Source: Ryuthela nishihirai
Taxonomy: Eukaryota > Arthropoda > Arachnida > Araneae > Heptathelidae
Reading direction: 5' to 3'
Length of the DNA stretch: 64,000 nt
Assembly (NCBI GenBank): GCA_038380435.1
Contig: JAWZYU010000013.1
Coordinates: forward strand, 67,288,446-67,352,445
Numbering within the stretch: position 1 is the stretch's first letter; the number at the start of each line of letters is the position of its first letter. The position numbers and the translations under genes were made by a program. A model generated the notes under the pieces. It was not told where the DNA came from and did no database searches. It saw only the letters and a program-made list of their open reading frames with translations. This document shows, piece by piece, positions 54,611-64,000 of this stretch.

Positions 54611-55430
54611 TTATTTCAAAAAGTCATAAAACATTAACCATTGAGTATTGCGGGGTTCAAATTTTGAAATTACTTGAATTACATACTCACCACCCTGTTT
54701 CAGTATGATGTCTGAGAGTGGTAAACCTTGAAGGATAATGGGCCTAATTTTTTTTAGCTTGTCCTGCTCTTCAGCATCTCTGTCATTAGCAAAATACAGG
54801 AATCGAGAGATTAGTTGAAACCTTTCTCTGCTCATAGTTTCCCCATAAATTGTCGTTTCAATGCACCTGTTATTGGACCAGTACAATTGGAAACGTGATT
54901 TACGAACTTGGGACAATCAGTATTACCAGGGAAAAGTAACCTTTCATTTCACCTTCTGTTACTTCGAACCATTTGTCATCGTCTTTTGTTTTCTTTCTAT
55001 CAGGATTAGCTAACTGCTCCCGTGCGTAATCATTGGTTTCTTTTGTTATGACGGAGAACAAAGGGTCCATATAGTCCAGAAATATTTGCAGTTCAGATGG
55101 GGATTAAGATTCATATTTGTCTTTCATTTCGATTGCAACGTCACTATAACAACTAAATGGATATATAATAGGGTTATTTTCTGATTTTACCCACTTCCAA
55201 TCACTTTACATGACGGGTTTTTGTCGTTTTGCGGGCGGCGGGATGGAACTTTCATAATCACTTATATCAGTATTCTCTTCCACTGAGGTACACTCAGATT
55301 CACTTACAGGTTTACTATCACTTCTATCATCGTCAGATAAATCAGAAACTTCAGATTCACTGCCTAATACAGATTCTAAGAGCTTATTTATTCCCTCACT
55401 ATCACTACCACGAATTTTCCTTGACGTCAT
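54611..55430 (-). pseudogene. piggyBac transposase pseudogene, N-terminal half
   Basis: It starts at 55430 with an acidic Ser/Asp-rich N-terminus (MTSRKIRGSDSEG, then SDLSDDDRSDSKP). The middle, about 55095-54930 in another frame, reads DPLFSVITKETNDYAREQLA and KWFEVTEGEMKGYFSLVIL. The segment 54916-54611 gives YWSNNRCIETTIYGETMSRE and RFQLISRFLYFANDRD, then KIRPIILQ. This is the piggyBac order E-T-N-x-Y-A, Y-W-S, M-S-R-x-R-F, K-I-R-P-I. The catalytic DDD core and Cys-rich C-terminus are missing. Confidence 0.85.
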
Positions 55431-55612
55431 TTTTACTCATAGCTCTAAATTTTTTCTACTATGAAATTCATTTCAACAACTGTAGAAGAACAAAGAAAAG
55501 TTAATCCCAGTATTGCCATGTGCTTCAACTATAAGAAAAAATGCATTTGAGAGACATCTCTGATATAACACACTGACTACGAACGCATTTTTCACATCTC
55601 TACTTGCGGAAG

Positions 55613-55727
55613 CAAGCAGAGCTCGTCATCCGATTTTAACGTATAAGAACACCGTGCGAGCAGAGCTCGTCATCCGATTTTACCGTATAAGAATACCGCG
55701 TGAACAGAGCTCGTCATCCGTTTTAAA
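55613..55727. repeat. Subterminal tandem repeats of the piggyBac element
   Basis: Two and a half copies of a unit of about 43 bp containing GCAGAGCTCGTCATCCGATT and ACGTATAAGAACACCG (ACC in the second copy), immediately inside the right terminus. Subterminal repeats of this kind can be transposase-binding sites; that role is inferred. Confidence 0.75.
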
Positions 55728-55731
55728 TGGG

Positions 55732-55915
55732 TTAAGCTGTGGTTCCAAGTTAAAAACATTCTGTATGGCCTTGATAGGAGATATCCATCTGTCTCCTAAG
55801 TTCAGTAGGTCTCCTTCCCCTTACCTACTCTGAAGTTTTAAGGTCCTTGTGAACTGGCATTTTGCCCACTTTGTGCGAAAAGAGGCAGATAGAGGTAAAA
55901 CAACCGAGCCCTACC
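55732..55915 (+). mobile_element. SINE family 1, old copy, 3' half
   Basis: Resumes the SINE of 54345 after the piggyBac: TTAAGCTGTGGTTCC, AACATTCTGTATGGCCTTGA, CTTGTGAACTGGCATTTTGC and the terminal AGAGGTAAAACAACC. Confidence 0.8.
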
Positions 55916-57359
55916 TTTTCGCTCTATAAACTTTACAGCCTTCTCTAACAAAAGGCAATTCTGTCTTGTTGTGCTCACAGAACCTAAGAATCTCAACTTG
56001 GAGTCCATTTTGTCTCAGCCTGTAACTTCTTTAGCTTTCCCGAATCTTTTAGAAGGCAGATATCTGGTATATGGTATCAACCACACTCTTTGTTACAATC
56101 ATTTATATGTTCAAAGATCAATATGAGGAAATCAAGCATTTGTAATGAAATATCTTGACGACCTCCATCAGGTTGTGGTGAGGGCAAATAATAAAAAAGG
56201 AGGACAAAAGAGACAAAATGGAGTTATGTAATCCATAGGTCTGCATCAACATTTCACTAAGGGCAAGCCCATAGCCACGAAAAGATTCATTTGAGAGTTT
56301 AATTCTTCCGTATTAATGATTGTTCCAACTAATTTGTTCCAGGATTGAGACAAAAGATCACGTACATAAAGTATTTCGCTACCTTAAATTTCACTAATTC
56401 ATTATTCACAGTAAGCTCATAGTTTGCTAATGCAGCCAGGAATAAGGCACAATGGCAAACTTTATCGCAGTGTGGCTCTCATTTAAATCACAATAAAAGA
56501 GGAGGATGATCAAAACAGGAACAATTGCATACCTGTTTCTCCTAGTTCACGAAGGAAGAAAAGTCTTAGTACAATTTGTATCTTTCACGCTGATTTGCAC
56601 CAAATCCTCAACTTTAACAGACAGACATTTTATCATTTCCTCCTTTCCACTGTTTTCTGAAAGTATGCTTGGAAGCCAGGGTTGTTTCGCCATGCGTCGT
56701 CCCACATCAACCTGAGGCAGTCGCGTGAATTGCCGAAGAACAGATGCCGCCCAAGGAAGCCATTTCTTCATTTTTCTGAGTTCCGGTACTCAATAAAATG
56801 AAGAAAATGCTTCCGTGGGTGGCATCTGCTTTTCGACAATTCACGCATCTACCTCAGGTTGACATGGGAGGATGACAGACTGCATGAGAAATCAAGACGA
56901 GAAGATGGCCACCAGCAGCAGAAGCAATGAAAATCAGCATCAGAAGAATGAATAAGTCCCAATCGTCTCCACATCAGCTATCTCTTCGCAGCCTAGGTTT
57001 AGTATGAGCAGAGGTCATAATGGTTGGCCATTGGTGAGTTCGTAATTTATTCGGCAGCCAGCTAGGTTGCATCAGCCAACTCTTTGTGTCCCTTTTCTAG
57101 GGAACTGTTCTCGTGAGTTTCAGCATTCGAGATTGCTCAGGAAGGGACCCAGCTTGGAGGGGCATTTTCGGTGGTAGGAACGCAGGAGAAAAAGGGTGAA
57201 GAACAGAGCACGGAGGGCAAGGGAGGGCAAGCAAAAAATATAATCGAGTCCATATTTTGGGAACTATGGGCATGACAGAACGTATTGACATCATTTCTAA
57301 TCTATTACATAGTTTTACATCTCTATATATAATTTATCTTTCATATACTTTTTTTCAGA
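55916..57359. other. No supported gene apart from a long hairpin
   Basis: Unassigned sequence around the palindrome at 56694-56872. Open frames here have no recognised domain. A purine-rich run at 57170-57240 is low complexity. Confidence 0.45.
56694..56872. repeat. Near-perfect hairpin with about 88-bp arms, open in both directions
   Basis: Left arm 56694-56782 and right arm 56785-56872 are inverted copies with about one difference per seven bases and almost no spacer (centre GAGTTCCGGTACTC). Both arms read outward as the same peptide: minus strand MKKWLPWAASVLRQFTRLPQ, plus strand MKKMLPWVASAFRQFTHLPQ. It could be an inverted duplication of a coding exon or a foldback element. Confidence 0.8.
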
Positions 57360-57361
57360 TA

Positions 57362-58539
57362 CATTCCTGAGCCATAACATTGTGACCACCTCCTAATGGT
57401 ATGTTGGGCCACCTTTCATCACAATAATGCTTGCACCCAGCATGGTATCAATTCCACTAGACTACAGGGGATTGTCCTCAAGTACTATGTACCAGAAGGA
57501 CAAAATAACATCCCTGAGTTCAGTGATGGAGCAAGGCACTGTGTGTACTGGAGAATACTGCTTCCACTGCATCTCCCGAATGCCTGATGGGATTCATGTC
57601 AAGGGAGATTTTGTACCACAGGAGCACATGGAATACACATATGATTCTCGATCCATTCCTGCATAATGCAGGCCTTATGACACAGGGTGTTGTCCTGCTG
57701 AAAGAGTTTAGTGCCATATGGATACAGGATCAACTGTAGGGTACAGTTCCTTGTTCCAAACAATTGCTATTAGGTAGGATCTGGTGGTGAGGATGTGTTA
57801 ACAGAGATGAGCTGTTCCAGTAATGCCCAAGAGATCAATCCCTATACCATGATGTCCTCACTGAAGCCAGTTTCCATCCAACTTTGCAGTCTGGTTACAG
57901 CTATTCCCTTATGTGGCATCCAATATAGACTCACCCATAGGTATAGTGGAGCTGGTACCTGGACTCATCAGACTAGGCGACTCTTTTCCAATTGTCCAAT
58001 GCCCAGTCATGATACTCCCGTACACCACTGCAGGCGGAGCTGTGGATAAAAGTTAGGTCACACATATCACTCCAGAGACCCACCTGCAACAGTGTCTTCT
58101 AGATCGTGTGCTTGGAAACGTTTCTCTGTGCACCCAGGTTGTAGTTTGCCATTAACTGAGGGATCATGAGCGGTCTTTTGTCCCCTACAGCACTTACTAA
58201 CCAGTGGTCACCTCGACTATTAACAAGTGATGGTCTCCCCTTTCTGGCACGTAGGGTGGATGGGTATTCCTCCTTGGACAATTCCTGGCACACTTTCATT
58301 ATGGCGGCCCTCAAAATGCCAACAATACCTGTGTTTGTTGAAATGCTGGCTCCTGTCTTCTTCACCCTGATAATCATACTCTAAATCCTTTCCTTTCCAC
58401 ATTGCATGGGCTTCTTACAGAAAAACTGACATGCCCTAGTATCCTAAATATACTGAACCAGTCAGTGATGTCATTACGTGCCATTGGACACATCAATTCG
58501 TGGAGACAAGACTGGTCATAATGATCTGGCTCATGAGTT
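57362..58539 (-). mobile_element. Tc1-like transposon A, inactive
   Basis: The left end has CCTGAGCCATAACATTGTGA and the right end, reverse-complemented, CATGAGCCAGATCATTATGA. TA flanks at 57360-57361 and 58540-58541. Length is about 1.18 kb. It encloses a minus-strand transposase remnant. Confidence 0.85.
57500..58402 (-). pseudogene. Tc1-like transposase A pseudogene
   Basis: The minus strand begins near 58402 with KGKDLEYDYQGE. The segment 58377-58099 then gives RVKKTGASISTNTGIVGILR, LRARKGRPSLVNSRGDHWLV and LMANYNLGAQRNVSKHTI, the paired helix-turn-helix DNA-binding domain with its G-R-P-S linker. Downstream pieces (57717-57520) are heavily decayed, and no intact D-D-E triad is visible. 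Confidence 0.8.
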
Positions 58540-58541
58540 TA

Positions 58542-59732
58542 TAAGCTCAGCAGACAAAAAATTAGTCATCTCCTGCCATAAGAGGAGCGTCCAGTCGACA
58601 GCTACAGGGATGCACCAGTAATAAACACGTTCTACAAATAACTGTGCCATGTTCTACAGGGTTCACAGAGTGACAAGAAGTGGTGTGTGCTACATGTGTA
58701 TTAGTTGCTCCGTGAAACATGGGTCGCATCAAGAAGTTGCTGCCTTTGCAGGTGTGTCGAAACGTACTGTCCAAAGGGTCCTCCAGCAGTGGCATACATC
58801 GCAGTCCACAGCTAATCGTCGCCAGAACTGCAGCAGAAAGATTGTGCTCACCAATAGGAATCGCTGCAATGTGTCATGTACTGTTTGGGCAAACCTTTTT
58901 GCGACGAGGCAGGAATTGCTCCAGTCAGTCAATGCAGGCCTACAACAAGCTGTTTCCAAATGAACACTCCGAAGGGAACTGCACATCATGGATATCTGGA
59001 GCAGGGTACCGTGGAAGAGACTCGTGTTAACAGCTCTGCGTAAGGCTGAATGGCTACAGTGGGCATGACGCAACAAAGACTGGACTGTCAACTCTCGGAA
59101 GAGTGTGATCTGGTTGGATGAATCACGTTTTCGCTTGTACTAGAATGATGCGAGGCAACGGGTACATTGTAAGCCACGTGACGCTTTCCATGTGGACTGT
59201 GTGTAAGGTTCTGTTCAAGCTGGAGGGGGCTCTATAATGTTCTAGGGGTGTTTCATGTACGTGAAAATGGGTCATTTTGTTGTGGTAACGTCACACTTGA
59301 ACCAGGGTGGTTATATGGAGATACTGGATGATCAAATGTTGCCTATTGTGCAGCATCTCCACAGTGAACAACAGAAAGGATACCCCAGTCTTCCAAGACG
59401 ACAATTGTCGCGTGCATAGGGCTCGAAGTGTGTCGGATTGGCATGATTTGCATTCTGAAGCCTTCGAACATCTCAACTGGTCCACCAAATCCCCGGATTT
59501 GAATGCCAAAGAAAACTGTGGGACTGATTGGGGCAACGAGTGAAGAGCTGTCCCAGACATCCGGCAAATCTGGCCGAATTGCGGCATTTGCTGCTGGAAG
59601 AGTAGATGAATATTGATGTGCACTACATCCGCACACTGGTGGCATCCATGCCAGACAGGATTTTGGCTGTTCTTCGGTCGCACGGAGGTGACATTCAGCC
59701 AGAAGTGACTAATTTTTTGTCCGGTGAGCTCA
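58542..59732 (+). mobile_element. Tc1-like transposon B, abutting A
   Basis: Left end TAAGCTCAGCAGACAAAAAA; right end, reverse-complemented, ATGAGCTCACCGGACAAAAAA. Both continue ATTAGTCA. It begins immediately at the TA that borders element A, and another TA (59733-59734) follows its right end. Length is about 1.19 kb. A transposase remnant lies inside on the plus strand. Confidence 0.85.
58649..59700 (+). pseudogene. Tc1-like transposase B pseudogene
   Basis: The plus strand begins HGSHQEVAAFAGVSKRTVQR (helix-turn-helix), continues LFATRQELLQSVNAGLQQAV and, after frame changes, WLQWARRNKDWTV and VIWLDESRFRLY, which holds the first catalytic Asp (S/L-D-E-S-R-F). Further on, about 59445-59510, HLNWSTKSPDLNAKENCG matches the S-P-D-L-N-P-I-E block with damaged P-I-E. 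Stops and frameshifts throughout. Confidence 0.82.
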
Positions 59733-59784
59733 TATATATGTGTATTTCTGTTCTAATCACATCGTTATTAATCAATATCTATAT

Positions 59785-60517
59785 CAGTGGTTATCAACCT
59801 TTTTTACATCACAGCACACATAGTGCCGGGTTCACTTTGTCGGGGAACACATAGTTCTGGGGTCACTTCGTCATAGTACAGCTAGTATAGTCGCTAAAAA
59901 ATATCCGTATGGTTGTTTACAGAACTCAGAAAAAATATCTGGGAACGATTTTTTTAGGAATTAGTGATCTGGCAACCTTCGTGTACAGTACACCAGACCC
60001 ACTTCTTCGTTGTACACCTAGTACTGGGTTCATTTCATCGCAACACATTTACATTGGGTTCACTTCGTTACGGCATACCTACTATTGGGCTCACCTCATT
60101 GCAAGCCACCTAGTACTGTGCTCACTTCGTCATGACACCCTAGTGATGGATTCACTTTGTTGCAGCACACCACAATTAATATATTTTAATAATAAAAAAT
60201 TCTTTTACTGCCATATCGAATCACTTTCATTTTGTTATTCACCTTCTTTCGCAGAATGCCAGTGTGCTGCATAGTACCAGTTGAAAACCCATCTACTCAT
60301 AATTTTAAAATTCAACAGTTTTATCAAAATAGTATCGGCCAAAAATAAAAATAATAACTCACAATCTATCAATTCCTACTTTATGCATTTACATCACGAG
60401 TGCAAATTTAATTTATATTTCGGGAGTTTTTTAATATTTTTGTGCTTATTTTGAGACTTCATGTAAATACAGTGGGACACTTGACAGAGGCTCATGGACA
60501 CCAGCTGAGAACCATTG
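59785..60517. mobile_element. hAT non-autonomous element, 733 bp, with internal satellite
   Basis: Left end CAGTGGTTATCAACCTTTTT; right end, reverse-complemented, CAATGGTTCTCAGCTGG. Perfect 8-bp target duplication ATCTATAT at 59777-59784 and 60518-60525. The left half contains degenerate tandem units of about 35-40 bp (GGTTCACTTCGT, GCACACCTAGTACTG) at 59810-59890 and 59985-60175; the rest is AT-rich. No transposase. Confidence 0.93.
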
Positions 60518-60525
60518 ATCTATAT

Positions 60526-62379
60526 TCTAAAAAACTCAAAACATTGGTGCGTTTGCAGAGGCGTAACTTCCTTTTTAGTACCCCAAGGCAAACGCCTTGG
60601 GGGTTCTAAAAAAAAGGAGGCTTCCATAAACAATTAAATAAAATTATTCTAGTCAGTTTTCTAACCTCTTCAGATCCCTTGAGGCCGAGATTCCAGGACA
60701 GTGCTTTTCTGTGCCTTGCTGTCATTACCCCCCCCCCTCACCGTGGTAATTTGTATTCTGAATTATGCATATTTACAAAAACATATTTGAATAATTGCTG
60801 AGTACTATGGCCATACATAATATGATCAATCTCCTTCTCTTTCAAATGGGCATTTTTTTTTTCGGTTGAATCATCCGTGATTAAATTCTTAACGAAAGTG
60901 CTCAAACAGCATATTATTCGACCAATTTGTGTTCATCACATTGTGAGAAATGTCTATCAAGCTAACTGGCTTTGTTCACTGTCTTAGAAAAGATTCCGTG
61001 ACTTGCCACATCTTTTCTAAGATAGTGAACAAAATCAATTAGCTTGATTGAATTAATTGATAGTTAACAAAACCATTTAGCATGATTTTGTTGGGATAGA
61101 AGAAAGTAAGCATAACGAAATTTTGTAATATAAAGTATAATTATTTTTTATTTAAAATATAATAAATTTTCTTATACAGCAAAATTAATTTTTCAAAATT
61201 ATTGCACATGACTGATTCTAAAATTATTCAAACACTATAAGAGCTATAATCAAGATTTTCAATGGTTTGAGGATTTATTGCGCAGAACGAAAGCAAAAAG
61301 AAAAACATTTCTGAAGTGTAAAAAATGAATTACTACTTTTGAAGTAAAACAACCTAAACACAAGATAAAGGCAATAGTGACGTGTTCGCTTTGTTCTAGT
61401 GGTGTAAATATGAGACTAGATTTAGCAGAGGGACCGTTGATTTAAATATTTAACGACCTTGTATTTGACCGTTAATAACATCATGGGTAGAAAGTCTTAA
61501 CATATGACATTGTCAGTTTTATTTTGCAAATATTCGGAGATCATTAGGAATGCTTGATGAAGCTTTAGATCTCAAACTGAAATACTGGTGTATTTAAGGA
61601 AAAGATGACCATTACACCTTGGATTTTTGTTGGTGTTGAAAATCGAAAATACAGAGATTTGCCACACAACTTAATAACTTTCTTTTTCTGTGCTTTTGTA
61701 CGACTTTTAGCAGATGGGTGAAACCTTTATAGAACGACTGTTGAAGAGACTCAAAAACATAGAAACACAAAATGCCTAATGATTAAGCAGAATGAGATAT
61801 ATTTCTATAACCAATCATCTGCATCGATGAACACACATGATGGAAATGAGAAAAGGTATCAGTTGAAAAAAATGAAAATGTCAACTTAGTTCAAATTTAA
61901 TTTTACTTCTAGATTACTCCTCATTTTTAAAAATCTAAATTTATATTCTATGACTATCAGAAACAGTTTGTTGCACAAGCAAGGGAATGAAAAGAAAGCT
62001 AATTTATAATTTTTCTTTAGAATTAAAATGAATGTATTATATACCATGAACTAAATTTGTAACACAAATGAACCTTAAAAATCTTCGAATTGCTTACAGA
62101 AATAATCTTCTGATTGCCTATAGAATGTTTTGATGCCAAATTTAAATAATTTGTTTCGAAATAATGATATTTTAATTCCTGGAATAACAGTAGAGATGCA
62201 ACAAGCGTTTTTTGGTATTGAGCCGAATAAAAAAAATATTATGCCTGCTATGGGCCAGTAGTTAGTTGAATAGGGGAATGAAAAAAGCTCGCTTCTTTAA
62301 TTGCACTTTACGTGTCATAAGCATAAGTGCAAAATAATAAGAAATATATTAAGCGAAATTCTTCGCAAGGGAAAGATTT
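60526..62379. other. AT-rich DNA with two hairpins
   Basis: A hairpin at 60570-60617 pairs CCTTTTTAGTACCCCAAGGC with its near-complement. A longer one at about 60953-61050 pairs CTTTGTTCACTGTCTTAGAA with TTCTAAGATAGTGAACAAA. A poly-C run lies at 60729-60737. No coding sequence was recognised. Confidence 0.6.
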
Positions 62380-63067
62380 TGGCATTAAATGGTATATATA
62401 TTTAAAAATTTCTGATTTAGATTATGCAGATGATTTGGTCCTGTTGGCTAATGATGTTGATGAAATGAATTCGTTCATTAGGGCTGTTGATGAGACTGGT
62501 AACAGTGTAGGTGTGGAGATAAAGAGAAAAAACTAAAGTGATGAAAATTGATTAAAAATATTTGGAGAGTGTGGATAAATAAGCGTATACATCTAAAGGC
62601 TAAAATTAGGCTGTATAATAGTTTGGTTCTTTTTAAGGTTAGTTATGGTAGCGAAACATGGCCCTTGTAAGCAGGATAACAAGAAACGTGATGCCTTTGA
62701 TTCTAGATGCTTACGCAGTATCTTGGGCATTAGATAGTTTGACTTTGTAAATTATGATGAGGTTTGAAGAAGGAGTTATTAACTTCTTTTGAGCAGCATA
62801 TTGTGAAGAGAGAGACTGCGTTGATTTGGCCATGTTGCTCGTATGAATAATTGCAGATTGGCAAACAGGATTATGAACAGTGTGCCTAAGAGTTTCAGAA
62901 AAAGGGGGAGAACTGGGATGTGATGGGCAGACAATGTCAAACAGGACCTTGCTAGAATTAGCCCAGAGTGGCCAAATGCAGCAGCTGTAGCTCAGAATAG
63001 GCACGAATATATAGGAAAATTACAGTCTGGTTGGACCTCTTTAGCCCATGGATGCATGAGGATTTTC
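62380..63067 (+). pseudogene. LINE reverse transcriptase C-terminal remnant
   Basis: The plus-strand reading has DLDYADDLVLLANDVDEMNS with the catalytic Y-A-D-D, then VDETGNSVGVEIKRK. After frame changes come AFDSRCLRSILGI, FGHVARMNNCRLANRIMNSV and a decayed GRP-like end (KRGRTGM). The L-R-x-F-G-H-V-x-R-M block is typical of RTE- and CR1-like LINEs. It is 5' truncated and ends in a TATG microsatellite, as RTE-type elements often do. It may be the 3' counterpart of the LINE at 47880-49164, but no overlap exists to test that. Confidence 0.75.
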
Positions 63068-63110
63068 TATGTATGTATGTATGTATGTATGTATGTATGT
63101 ATGTATGTAT
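63068..63110 (+). repeat. (TATG)n microsatellite, LINE tail
   Basis: About ten perfect TATG units directly after the LINE 3' sequence, in the position of the element's tail. Confidence 0.9.
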
Positions 63111-63633
63111 AAAAAACAAAAATTAAACAACGTGAAAACAAAAATTAACTTACCGAAGAAATATTGGAAGGATGGAATATTTCCATTTCCATTCTATAAA
63201 TGAGCTGCTAAACATTCGGCTTCAATGACTTTGTAGGTATTTGTGTTATGTTATTAAGATGTTTGTCTTTTGTTTTACTAAAACACCATTCACCTTAGTA
63301 GAACCTGACTAAAAAAAATATATTTTGTATTTTCCAGTTTTCACCTGGGCCGGATTGACTGTAGGGTCCAAGTTTGTGCCCACATGACTTAAAGTATTAA
63401 CGAATCTTCTCTCATCTTTCGGTTTGGGTTTATAAAAATGTTGTATAAGTACTAACTGCATTTATTTAATAAATTAATAGTTAATATAATTAAATAGAAA
63501 ATTATATTAAATTGAAAATGTAACTAATTAACACAACATTTCCAGTTTGCGAATTCCAAATAAAGTGATTTCACACTTGGTAAATTCAGAACCTGAAGAT
63601 GTGCCTATTTCTGTTTTCTTTTAGTTTTAGGCA
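63111..63633. other. Putative intron or promoter upstream of the final exon
   Basis: AT-rich DNA with no coding signal. It ends in TTTCTGTTTTCTTTTAGTTTTAG (AG at 63629-63630), a credible branch/pyrimidine/acceptor sequence immediately before the coding exon. Confidence 0.5.
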
Positions 63634-64000
63634 ATGCACCGACTGACTCATCACAGTGCAATCGTCTGCTTGTTGCTCTTCTGCTCTTCTCTGATGAGGA
63701 CATCGACGAAGCAGCAACTCGCCGGGAGGTATCATCATCCGAGCCATAACTACGTGTCCAACGCTTCTTCTGCACCAACAGAAAAACTGAAAGAGCACCA
63801 CGAAGAATCTCAATCCCACACCACCTGGATATTCATCGACAAAACCCAGAAGAGCGAAGGTGAGGATGACTTGCTCCGATTATCCGATTGGGTGTCTCAG
63901 ACAACGGCACCGCCGGAAGACAAAGAAGTTCCCCGATTCGCTGCGGTCCACTCAAGGCAACAGACCAAAAGGGTGGAGCAGAGTACGTGGCTCAATAAAG
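63634..64000 (+). CDS. First coding exon of a secreted or membrane protein, partial
   Basis: The ATG at 63634 opens 122 codons without a stop and runs off the window. The first residues, MHRLTHHSAIVCLLLFCSSL, form a classic signal peptide: polar start, hydrophobic core, Ser-rich end. The remainder is hydrophilic and low in repeats (TWIFIDKTQKSEGEDDLL; PPEDKEVPRFAAVHSR), with a dibasic KR near residue 113 that could be a proprotein cleavage site. An in-frame TAG lies just upstream (63628-63630), so this ATG is the natural start. A splice acceptor TTTTAG abuts it. Base composition is richer in G+C and more coding-like than the flanks. I do not recognise the family. It is the only intact host-like coding sequence in the window. 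Confidence 0.65.
   Translation, partial: MHRLTHHSAIVCLLLFCSSLMRTSTKQQLAGRYHHPSHNYVSNASSAPTEKLKEHHEESQSHTTWIFIDKTQKSEGEDDLLRLSDWVSQTTAPPEDKEVPRFAAVHSRQQTKRVEQSTWLNK

Larger units (their letters stand above)
54520..55731 (-). mobile_element. piggyBac element inserted in a SINE, internally deleted
   Basis: Left terminus CCCATTCG next to TTGA (54516-54519, from TTAA); right terminus, reverse-complemented, CCCATTTAAAACGG next to TTAA (55732-55735). TTAA duplication and CCC termini are the piggyBac signature. The uninterrupted SINE copies have G-T-T-A-A at this exact point. At 1.2 kb it is about half the length of an autonomous piggyBac, so it has lost much of its interior. Confidence 0.88.

Noticed and set aside
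63068..63110. CRISPR-like or regulatory repeat
   Set aside because: A simple TATG microsatellite without spacers, at the tail position of a LINE.
63586..63819. Minus-strand 77-codon gene at the right edge
   Set aside because: Antisense to the signal-peptide exon, which is longer, open to the edge and has better start and splice context.

Overview
This is AT-rich animal genomic DNA, almost certainly arthropod. Chelicerate is my best guess, from the mix of mobile-element families (arthropod-abundant transposon proteins, Tc1/mariner, hAT, piggyBac, RTE-like and R1-like LINEs) rather than from any marker gene. Nearly all of the 64 kb is transposon debris. I see no bacterial gene architecture, no rRNA, no convincing functional tRNA gene and no CRISPR.

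Host gene content is sparse. The best case is at the right edge: an ATG at 63634 opens 122 codons with a hydrophobic signal-peptide-like start and runs off the window. It follows a pyrimidine-rich AG, so it looks like the first coding exon of a secreted or membrane protein whose upstream DNA is intron or promoter. Two weaker plus-strand candidates are a TATA-containing stretch ending in a consensus splice donor (about 12142-12307) and a short exon-like unit beginning MGNIGS (6871-6948). If either belongs to the same gene, much of the window is one very long intron full of transposons, but nothing here proves that.

Layout. 1-8.5 kb: hAT elements (a short non-autonomous one, and a 2.7 kb element with a dead transposase and 8-bp target duplications), then a cluster of palindromes. 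10-17.5 kb: several copies of one tRNA-derived SINE family, a head-to-head tRNA-like palindrome and two short hAT elements side by side. 19.8-23.6 kb: a visibly more GC-rich block of decayed protein-coding sequence from an unusual multi-gene element, split by a SINE; this is the most interesting stretch. 23.6-30.2 kb: a minus-strand Ty3/Gypsy-like element (LTR, primer-binding site, gag, protease remnant) interrupted by a SINE and by a decayed plus-strand transposon. 30.3-33.1 kb: a second SINE family and an R1/Jockey-like LINE. 34-44 kb: AT tandem repeats, Tc1 fragments, hAT pieces, long inverted repeats and a nearly complete but dead Tc1. 45-51.4 kb: two 5'-complete, 3'-truncated copies of an RTE-like LINE, one carrying a foldback element, plus SINEs and a large inverted repeat. 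51.7-60.5 kb: a mariner, a piggyBac inserted in a SINE, a coding palindrome, two abutting Tc1 elements and a hAT element containing a satellite. 62.4-63.1 kb: a LINE 3' end with a TATG tail.

No transposase or reverse transcriptase here is intact. The value of the window lies in target duplications and nesting, which give a relative insertion history, and in the unusual GC-rich element.
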